Positions 1 to 5,110 of a stretch of 5,110 bases of DNA are shown piece by piece; position 1 is the first letter of the stretch; the number at the start of each line of letters is the position of its first letter. Made by a program: the position numbers and the translations under genes. The stretch is from Betaproteobacteria bacterium (GTDB taxonomy: Bacteria > Pseudomonadota > Gammaproteobacteria > Burkholderiales > CAIKXV01): positions 1 to 5,110 of the forward strand of contig CANGUQ010000316.1 in the NCBI GenBank assembly GCA_947456915.1. Direction: 5' to 3'. The notes beneath the pieces were generated by a model. It saw only the letters and a list, made by a program, of their open reading frames with translations. It was not told the origin of the DNA and searched no databases.

Positions 1-8
1 CGCAGCGC

Positions 9-563
9 TCAACGCTGGGCGCGCGCCGGTGTCTCGATCGTTCCGAGGTGCAGTTCGTAGCGGCCGCGCGCGCGGTCCTCGAAGTAGTGGGTCAGCGTGT
101 TGCGCACGGTGGCGAAGGCGAGGTCCTGCCACGGGATCTCCGCCTGCGTGAACAGGCGCACTTCGAGCGACTCCTCGCCGGCGCTGAACTCCAGATCGAG
201 CAGGCGGGCGCGAAACAGCACGTAGACCTGGCTGATGTGCGGGATGTTGTAGAGCGCGTACAGCTGCAGCACGTCCACGCGCGCGTTAGCCTCTTCCAGC
301 GTCTCGCGCGCGGCACCGGCCATCGTCGTCTCGCCGTTCTCCATGAATCCGGCGGGTACCGTCCACAGGCCCAGTCGCGGCTCTATCGCGCGGCGGCAGA
401 GCAGGATGCGATCCTCCCACTCCGGGATGCAGCCGACGACGAGCTTGGGGTTCTGGTAGTGGATCGTGTCGCAGGCCTCGCACACGTAGCGCGGCAGCGA
501 GTCGCCGGCCGGAACCTTCAGCGACACGCGGGCGGCACACTGGCTGCAGTAGTTCATCGGCAT
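9..563 (-). CDS. Zinc-ribbon Nudix hydrolase (NudC-like layout, substrate unknown)
   Basis: This is a 184-aa soluble protein. The N-terminal zinc ribbon has cysteines at 6, 9, 28 and 31 (CSQC and CEAC), followed by IHYQNPK and a Nudix fold. The Nudix box runs from G72 through E78 to R86-E87 and E90-E91, giving G-x5-E-x7-RE-x2-EE. The usual Gly after EE is replaced by Asn (EEAN); I recall the same change in the Nitrosomonas europaea member of known structure, so it looks like a subfamily trait, not damage. The glutamates should bind Mg2+ for hydrolysis of a nucleoside diphosphate linked to another group. It resembles NudC in having a zinc ribbon but lacks the SQPWPFPxS motif of NADH pyrophosphatases, so an NADH-specific role is unlikely; ADP-ribose-type substrates are possible. 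I kept the first ATG (563). The second ATG, six bases in, is equally possible: relatives begin right before the first Cys, and GGGG lies eight bases upstream of it. The gene lies 70 bp after the transporter pair, same strand. Confidence 0.92.
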   Translation of the reverse strand: MPMNYCSQCAARVSLKVPAGDSLPRYVCEACDTIHYQNPKLVVGCIPEWEDRILLCRRAIEPRLGLWTVPAGFMENGETTMAGAARETLEEANARVDVLQLYALYNIPHISQVYVLFRARLLDLEFSAGEESLEVRLFTQAEIPWQDLAFATVRNTLTHYFEDRARGRYELHLGTIETPARAQR

Positions 564-582
564 GACCCCGGCAAAGGCCTCG

Positions 583-611
583 ATTATCGCACCGGCTTCG
601 CGCGGTGACCC
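583..611 (-). promoter_or_regulatory. Candidate extended -10 sigma-70-type promoter ahead of the Nudix gene
   Basis: The 70-bp gap between the second transporter and the Nudix gene reads, on the minus strand, TGCGATAAT at 591-583. This is an extended -10 (TG, one base, then GATAAT, five of six matches to TATAAT). A poor -35, GGGTCA at 611-606 (three of six matches), lies 17 bp upstream. A start about seven bases past the -10 would leave a leader of only about 13 bases before the first ATG. The A/T-rich hexamer stands out in a very GC-rich sequence. It is a plausible independent promoter, but a match this short can occur by chance. Confidence 0.35.
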
Positions 612-633
612 GCCCGGCCGGCGCGACGAACGG

Positions 634-2880
634 CTAGCGGCTCAGTTCGACCAGCGTGCGGTTGGTACGCCGCAGCCGGTGCGAGAGCTCTCGACACAGG
701 TTGGCGGTGATCCGGATCATCAGTTCGGGACTCTCGGCGGCGATCCGGTCGAGCTTCGCACGCTTCAGCTCGAGACAGGTCAGTGCGTCGTCGGCAAACA
801 CTGCTGCCGTGCGCGGGGCGAGATCGATCATCATCGCCAGCTCGCCGACGAAGCTGCCGGCGGAGAAGGTGACCAGCCGGACGCTGCGTCCGCGCAGCCA
901 CGCGCTGGCACTGCCCGAAACCACCAGATAGAGGGTGTCTCCGGGGTCGCCCTCGTCGAACAGCCGCTCGCCGCGGCCGTAGCGGCGCAGCGTCATCGCT
1001 GCGCGCAGAAGCGCGAGCTGCGCCTCGGTGAGCCCGTCGAACAGTTCGAAGTTCGCCAGATCGAGCGCCGCGTCCACGCGCGTGCCGTCGTGCGCGGCGG
1101 CGCCTGCGTCGTCGAGCAGCAGCCTGTCCTCCGCCCACTCCAGCGCCCGGTCGAGGTCGGGGAAGATCCGCTCGCTGCTGAGCGCAGCGCGCGTTCCGGC
1201 AGCATCGAGGTAGCGGTCGAGCTCGCTGCCCGGCTTCAGCCCCGATATCACCAGCTGGTTGCCGTCGTTGATCAGCAGATCGGCAGCGCGGCTCAGGATG
1301 CGCGAGCCGCTGAGGTCGATCTCGCTCACGCGGGCGATGTCGACGATCACGATCGTCGGCGTGCCGGTGCACGCCATCTCGATCCGGTTGGCCAGATCCT
1401 CGGCGGTACCGAAGAAGATCGCACCTTCGAGTTCGAACGCGACGATGCGCTCGCCGATCACGCTCAGTCGCCGGGCCTGTGCCTCCGGGCGACTGCGTCG
1501 CGAGCGTACCCACGCACAGCGATAGCTGCGGCGAATCACCGAGCGGCTCATGCGCAGGATGAAGTAGATCACCGACACCGCCACGCCCATCGCCACGGCG
1601 ACCACGATGTCGATCGCCACGGCGAGCAGCGCCACCAGCCCGACGATCGACAGATCGCGTGCCGAGCCGCGCAGCGCCTGCGGCCCGTCGCGCAGCGCAC
1701 GCGCGAGCTGCTGCACGGTCCAGCGATCCAGCAGGCCGATACCGACGGCGATCAGCATGCCGCCGATCACCGCACGCGGAATCATCGCCAGGACGCCCGG
1801 CAGCAGCAGCACCGCGCCGGCGATCAGCGCGAGATGCACGACGCAGTACAGCCGCGTGCGGCCGCCCGCGCGCTGGCCGGCGATGCTGGAGGCGAGGGCG
1901 ATGGCGCCGGGGACCGCGCCGAACAGTGCGCCCAGCATGTTGCCGGCGCCGATGCGCGCAAGCTCGCGGTTGCCGCGAAACGACGCGCGGTCGCCGCCTG
2001 CGAGCGCCTTGCCGCCCAGCAGCGTGTCGAGCGAACCGATCAAGGCGATCGAGGCGGCCCCGATCAGCAGCGCCGGCAGCAGCGCCCGCACCTCGGCGTC
2101 GCCCAGCACGCGCTGCAGCTCGGCTGCGTAGTGCGGCAGCGGCAGACCGCCCGGCATCGCGCCCAGCAGCAGTCCGGGCGGTGCTGCGGGAATCAGGAAG
2201 TGCAGCAGGTAGAACGCCAGCGTGCCCACGGTTCCACCCACCGCCAGCGCCGGCAGGCGCGACAGGCGAGGCACGCGGGCGAGACAGGCGGTCAGCGTGA
2301 TCACCGCGACGAGCAGCGACCACGGGTCGATGCACGGCAGCAGCGTGGCCAGTTCGGACAGGCGCACCTGCTGGCGCAGACCGAACACCGCATCGGCCTG
2401 GCCGAGAATCAGCAGCAGCCCGGCGGCACACTGAAAGCCGGCGATCACCGGATGCGGCACGTACTTGACCGCCGCGCCAGCGCGCAGCACTCCGAGCAGC
2501 AGCTGCATCGCCCCTGCCATGAGGCCGAGCAGCATCACGACCGCCACCACCTGCGATGACGGCAGGCGCGCGAGCAGCGCAGCGTGGCTGTCGACCAGTA
2601 TGTGCAGCACGAGCGCGTTCACCATGAACGCGACCATGTTCCGCGGCCCGTACAGCAGCGGCGCACGCGAGCCGGTTGCGAGCGCCACCGTGCTCATGAT
2701 CAGCGTGCAGTACAGCCCTGCCATCACGCCGTGGCTGTAGTAGTCCGGTCCCAGCGGCGAGAACGCGAACACGCCGTAGCCGATGCCGACGGGAATCGAC
2801 ACCAGTGCCGCGGTGAGTCCCGCGCCGGCCTCGGCGGAGACGCTCGCGGTCGTCGCGCCGTGCCGCCCCTGCGTGCTCAT
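634..2880 (-). CDS. SulP/SLC26 family anion transporter with STAS and cyclic-nucleotide-binding domains (second, complete copy)
   Basis: This is a 748-aa protein starting MSTQGRHG and ending in TAG. I chose the ATG at 2880-2878 because it overlaps the previous stop and sits about 20 residues before TM1. The frame is open further upstream, but those residues only shadow the previous gene. Residues 18-445 form the SulP membrane domain (about 14 hydrophobic segments) with KYVPHPVIAGFQ (139-150), SLDTLLG (D285) and the TM10 turn at P324. The STAS domain covers about 470-585, with IDLSG at 521-525; S524 aligns with the phosphorylated serine of SpoIIAA. The linker RALEWAEDRL leads to a CNBD (about 603-745) with GELA (E680) and PRTA (R690), the residues that bind ribose and phosphate in CAP and PKA. 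It is clearly paralogous to the upstream protein: I count 33 identities over 71 aligned STAS residues. The likely role is a membrane anion transporter gated by a cyclic nucleotide; substrate and ligand are unknown. No strong Shine-Dalgarno precedes the ATG. Confidence 0.94.
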   Translation of the reverse strand: MSTQGRHGATTASVSAEAGAGLTAALVSIPVGIGYGVFAFSPLGPDYYSHGVMAGLYCTLIMSTVALATGSRAPLLYGPRNMVAFMVNALVLHILVDSHAALLARLPSSQVVAVVMLLGLMAGAMQLLLGVLRAGAAVKYVPHPVIAGFQCAAGLLLILGQADAVFGLRQQVRLSELATLLPCIDPWSLLVAVITLTACLARVPRLSRLPALAVGGTVGTLAFYLLHFLIPAAPPGLLLGAMPGGLPLPHYAAELQRVLGDAEVRALLPALLIGAASIALIGSLDTLLGGKALAGGDRASFRGNRELARIGAGNMLGALFGAVPGAIALASSIAGQRAGGRTRLYCVVHLALIAGAVLLLPGVLAMIPRAVIGGMLIAVGIGLLDRWTVQQLARALRDGPQALRGSARDLSIVGLVALLAVAIDIVVAVAMGVAVSVIYFILRMSRSVIRRSYRCAWVRSRRSRPEAQARRLSVIGERIVAFELEGAIFFGTAEDLANRIEMACTGTPTIVIVDIARVSEIDLSGSRILSRAADLLINDGNQLVISGLKPGSELDRYLDAAGTRAALSSERIFPDLDRALEWAEDRLLLDDAGAAAHDGTRVDAALDLANFELFDGLTEAQLALLRAAMTLRRYGRGERLFDEGDPGDTLYLVVSGSASAWLRGRSVRLVTFSAGSFVGELAMMIDLAPRTAAVFADDALTCLELKRAKLDRIAAESPELMIRITANLCRELSHRLRRTNRTLVELSR
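2877..2880 (-). other. ATGA stop/start overlap joining the two transporter genes
   Basis: On the minus strand the last codons of the upstream transporter end in GCA TGA, and the next gene starts ATG AGC, sharing the four bases ATGA. Only a weak GAG, three bases before the ATG, could serve as a ribosome binding site. The downstream gene is therefore probably translated by ribosomes terminating on the upstream one. The overlap is read directly; coupling is inferred from how such overlaps usually behave in bacteria. It implies one mRNA and linked synthesis of the two proteins. Confidence 0.85.
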
Positions 2881-5110
2881 GCGCTCAGGTGCGCGATCGC
2901 GCGCGTGGTGTTGCGCAGCCGCTCGACCAGCGCTCGGCTCACGTTGCGCAGCACGGTGAGCGCAACCTCGGGGTGTTCCAGGCGCAGCCGCTCCAGGGCG
3001 GCCGCGTCCAGGCAGTAGCACACGAGCGGCTCGTCGGCGCTGACGGTCGCCGAGCGCCGCTCGCGATCGAGCAGCGAGAGTTCGCCGAACACGGTTCCGG
3101 GAGCGAAGGTGACCATCCGCACGTGGTCCTCGCCTGCGCCGCGGTCGAGCGCGGGCGACCCCAGGCGCTCGCGCGCGAGCTCGTCGCCGCGATCGATGGC
3201 GAGTCGCACGCTCGCGCTGCCGCGCGCGATCACGTACAGCGCCGCACCCGGATCACCTTCGCGGAACACGACCTCGCCTGCAGCGTATTCGCGCCGCTGC
3301 ATCCGCGCACGCAGCGCCGCAGCAGCGTCGGCGTCCAGATCGCGAAACAGGTCCATGCGCTCGAATTCCAGCTCGAGCGGCTCGCCGATCGAGCTCAGGT
3401 GCGCCATGATCAGCTGGTCTTCCGCCCACTCGATCGCACGATCGACGTCGCACTCCAGAGTGGCGGTCTCGATCACGTCGAGCACGCCGGTGCGCGCAAG
3501 CGAATGGCGAACGCTGTCCCGGCCGGCCAGTCCGCACAGCGCCACCTGCACGCCGGCGTGCGCGAGCAGCGTTGCCTCGTGCGCGAGCAGGCGACCGGCG
3601 GTGGAGTCGATCTCGGTCACCCGCGCGAGATCGATCACCACGCACGACACGCCGAGCCGGCGCGCGCGCTCGAGCAGGGCGACCAGCTGCTCCGCGGTGC
3701 CGAAGAACATCGCGCCCTCGAGTTCGAGAATCCGGATGCGGCTGCCGTGCTCGCCCAGCAGCCGCGTGATACGCGCCGGCCGTGCCTTGCGCGAGCCGAT
3801 CTGCGAGGCGTCGTAGCCGCGGCGAACGATGTTGCCGCTCATGCGGAAGACGAAGAACAGCACGGCGATCAGCAGTCCGATGCCCACGGCCACCAGCACG
3901 TCGAACGCGATCGTGGCCATCGTCACCAGCGCGATCACCACGAAGTCGAGCCCGAGCCGCCCGCGCCCGGCACTGCCGCGCGCAAGAAGACGCGGCAGGG
4001 ACTGGAGCGTCCAGCGGTCCAGCACGTACCACGACATCCAGAGCAGCGCACCGGCGACAGCTGCGCGCGGCAGCAGCGACAGCAGCACGCCGCTCGCCGC
4101 CAGCGTGGCCAGCGCGATCGCCGCGCTCACGGCGAGACCGACCGCGTTCAGGCCGCCGGCGCGCAGCGCGGCGAAGTTGGAGGCGAGGTTGATCGTCGAC
4201 GGTACCGCTCCGGCGATGCCGCCGAACAGGTTCGCGCTGCCCACGCTGAGCAGCAGACCGTTGCTGTTCATCCGCCGGCGGCCGGCGTTCTCGATCGCCT
4301 TGGCGCTGAGCAGCGTGTCGAGCGAGGCGATGATGGCGACCGGGAGCGCCGCGAGGGCCAGCGCCGGCAGCGCCTGCCACAGTTGCGGACTGGCCTGCAG
4401 CACGCTGGCGATGGACAGCGCGCCCTGCAGCGGGGCTTCGCCGGCCTGCGTGTGGCCGGCGCCGGTCGAAAGCACGGTCGGTCCCAGCGCGTGCGCGGCG
4501 CCGCCGAGCGCGAGCAGGTGGTGCGCGAGCGTACCGGCCAGCATGCCGATGGGGATCGTCGGCAGCGCGGGGACCACGCGCGAACAGGCCATGCACGCGA
4601 GCAGGCTCACCAGCCCCACCAGCAGTGCCAGTGGCGGCGCGGCCGCGAGCGCCTGCGCCGGGTGCGCCAGCCACTCGCCCAGCGCGGTGCCGGTGATCAT
4701 CGTCACCTGACCGAGGGCGAGCAGCAGCGCAGCCGCGTTCTGGAAGCCCGCAGTCACCGGGTGGGGAACGTATTTCGCGACGTTGCCCAGTCGCAGCCAG
4801 CCGAACAGGACCTGCAGTGCGCCGGCAGCGGCGGTGAGCAGTGCGAGACAGGCGAGCGCGAGTGCCGGGCTGGCGGCGAGCTCGCCGATCGCCTGCGCGG
4901 TTGCCGCGCCGACGAGAAACGCGAGAATGCTGCCGGGTGCGATCACCAGCAGCGGACCGCGCCGCGGCAGCAGGCTGAACGCGAGCAGCGTGATCGTGCC
5001 GAAAGCAACCGACAGCAGTCCGGACTGTGCACCGAGCGCGAGCAGGCGGTCGACGTTCTCGCTGCTGCCGGCGGCGGCAAGCGGCAGCAGCGCGAAGATG
5101 CCCAGCCCGA
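2877..5110 (-). CDS. SulP/SLC26 family anion transporter with STAS and cyclic-nucleotide-binding domains (5' end cut by window)
   Basis: The frame stays open to the window edge: 743 codons are visible, and no start is certain. A GTG at 4946-4944 lies inside the first half of the transmembrane domain, so it is not the true start. Alignment with the paralogue downstream suggests about 25-40 residues are missing. Visible residues 1 to about 425 are a hydrophobic SulP core with the family signature KYVPHPVTAGFQ (112-123), a TM8 motif SLDTLLS (D264, S268) and the TM10 segment around P303. A STAS domain follows (about 454-565) with IDSTAG (D501, S502, T503). A conserved linker reads RAIEWAEDQL, then comes a CNBD (about 582-735) with FGELS (E676) and RRSA (R685). 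This is a cytoplasmic-membrane protein, presumably moving an inorganic or small organic anion; the substrate cannot be read from sequence. The CNBD carries an extra charged loop of about 20 residues absent from the paralogue. The gene overlaps the next one by 4 bp. Confidence 0.93.
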   Translation of the reverse strand, partial: GLGIFALLPLAAAGSSENVDRLLALGAQSGLLSVAFGTITLLAFSLLPRRGPLLVIAPGSILAFLVGAATAQAIGELAASPALALACLALLTAAAGALQVLFGWLRLGNVAKYVPHPVTAGFQNAAALLLALGQVTMITGTALGEWLAHPAQALAAAPPLALLVGLVSLLACMACSRVVPALPTIPIGMLAGTLAHHLLALGGAAHALGPTVLSTGAGHTQAGEAPLQGALSIASVLQASPQLWQALPALALAALPVAIIASLDTLLSAKAIENAGRRRMNSNGLLLSVGSANLFGGIAGAVPSTINLASNFAALRAGGLNAVGLAVSAAIALATLAASGVLLSLLPRAAVAGALLWMSWYVLDRWTLQSLPRLLARGSAGRGRLGLDFVVIALVTMATIAFDVLVAVGIGLLIAVLFFVFRMSGNIVRRGYDASQIGSRKARPARITRLLGEHGSRIRILELEGAMFFGTAEQLVALLERARRLGVSCVVIDLARVTEIDSTAGRLLAHEATLLAHAGVQVALCGLAGRDSVRHSLARTGVLDVIETATLECDVDRAIEWAEDQLIMAHLSSIGEPLELEFERMDLFRDLDADAAAALRARMQRREYAAGEVVFREGDPGAALYVIARGSASVRLAIDRGDELARERLGSPALDRGAGEDHVRMVTFAPGTVFGELSLLDRERRSATVSADEPLVCYCLDAAALERLRLEHPEVALTVLRNVSRALVERLRNTTRAIAHLSA

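Noticed and set aside
3..17. Five-bp inverted repeat (CAGCG / CGCTG) spanning the Nudix stop codon as a terminator hairpin
   Set aside because: The stem is only 5 bp, the next pair outward does not match, and the window ends before any T-run could be seen.
604..633. GC-rich palindromic sequence (CCGGCCGG core) after the second transporter as a terminator
   Set aside because: The short perfect palindrome has no loop and no following T-run on the minus strand.
562..2559. Long plus-strand open frame (665 codons) antisense to most of the second transporter
   Set aside because: Its translation is a low-complexity mix rich in Arg, Gln, His and Ala with no recognisable domain. It is the expected mirror of a GC-rich gene with few stop-forming codons, while the minus frame shows clear SulP, STAS and CNBD motifs.
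2881..3021. Upstream extension of the second transporter by 47 codons
   Set aside because: The extension is Arg/Ala/Gly/Pro-rich and lies inside the CNBD coding sequence of the upstream gene; the overlapping ATG at 2880 gives a normal SulP N-terminus.
3829..4710. Plus-strand open frame of 293 codons opposite the first transporter
   Set aside because: Ser/Ala/Arg-rich with no domain signal; it mirrors the transmembrane region of the real gene.
2877..4946. GTG at 4946 as the start of the first transporter
   Set aside because: The frame continues upstream to the window edge and encodes sequence that aligns with TM1-TM2 of the paralogue, so the true start lies beyond the window.

Overview
The window is GC-rich (roughly two-thirds G+C, with strong G/C preference at third codon positions) and tightly packed, which fits a proteobacterium. 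The Nudix protein type at the left end is one I know from beta- and gammaproteobacteria (a Nitrosomonas europaea member has a crystal structure). A gamma- or betaproteobacterium is my best guess; the sequence does not settle it.

All coding sequence is on the minus strand, so reading order runs from high to low coordinates. (1) 5110-2877: a SulP/SLC26-type membrane anion transporter fused to a STAS domain and a C-terminal cyclic-nucleotide-binding domain (CNBD). Its start lies just outside the window. (2) 2880-634: a second complete protein of the same SulP-STAS-CNBD architecture, 748 aa, whose ATG overlaps the stop of the first gene (ATGA). (3) A 70-bp gap containing a candidate extended -10 promoter. 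(4) 563-9: a 184-aa zinc-ribbon Nudix hydrolase. No stretch over 300 bases lacks a gene. I see no RNA genes, mobile elements or CRISPR arrays.

The notable unit is the overlapping pair of paralogous three-domain transporters. Both keep the Glu and Arg that hold cyclic nucleotide in classical CNBDs, so both could be gated by a cyclic nucleotide from the cytoplasmic side. They differ at positions that bind ion and substrate in the bicarbonate transporter BicA, and at the residue of the STAS domain that is phosphorylated in SpoIIAA-type proteins. SLC26 proteins are dimers, and the two reading frames are coupled. A heteromeric, second-messenger-controlled anion transporter with two non-equivalent subunits is therefore a reasonable but untested hypothesis. 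The Nudix gene follows on the same strand but may have its own promoter, so a functional link with the transporters is not established.
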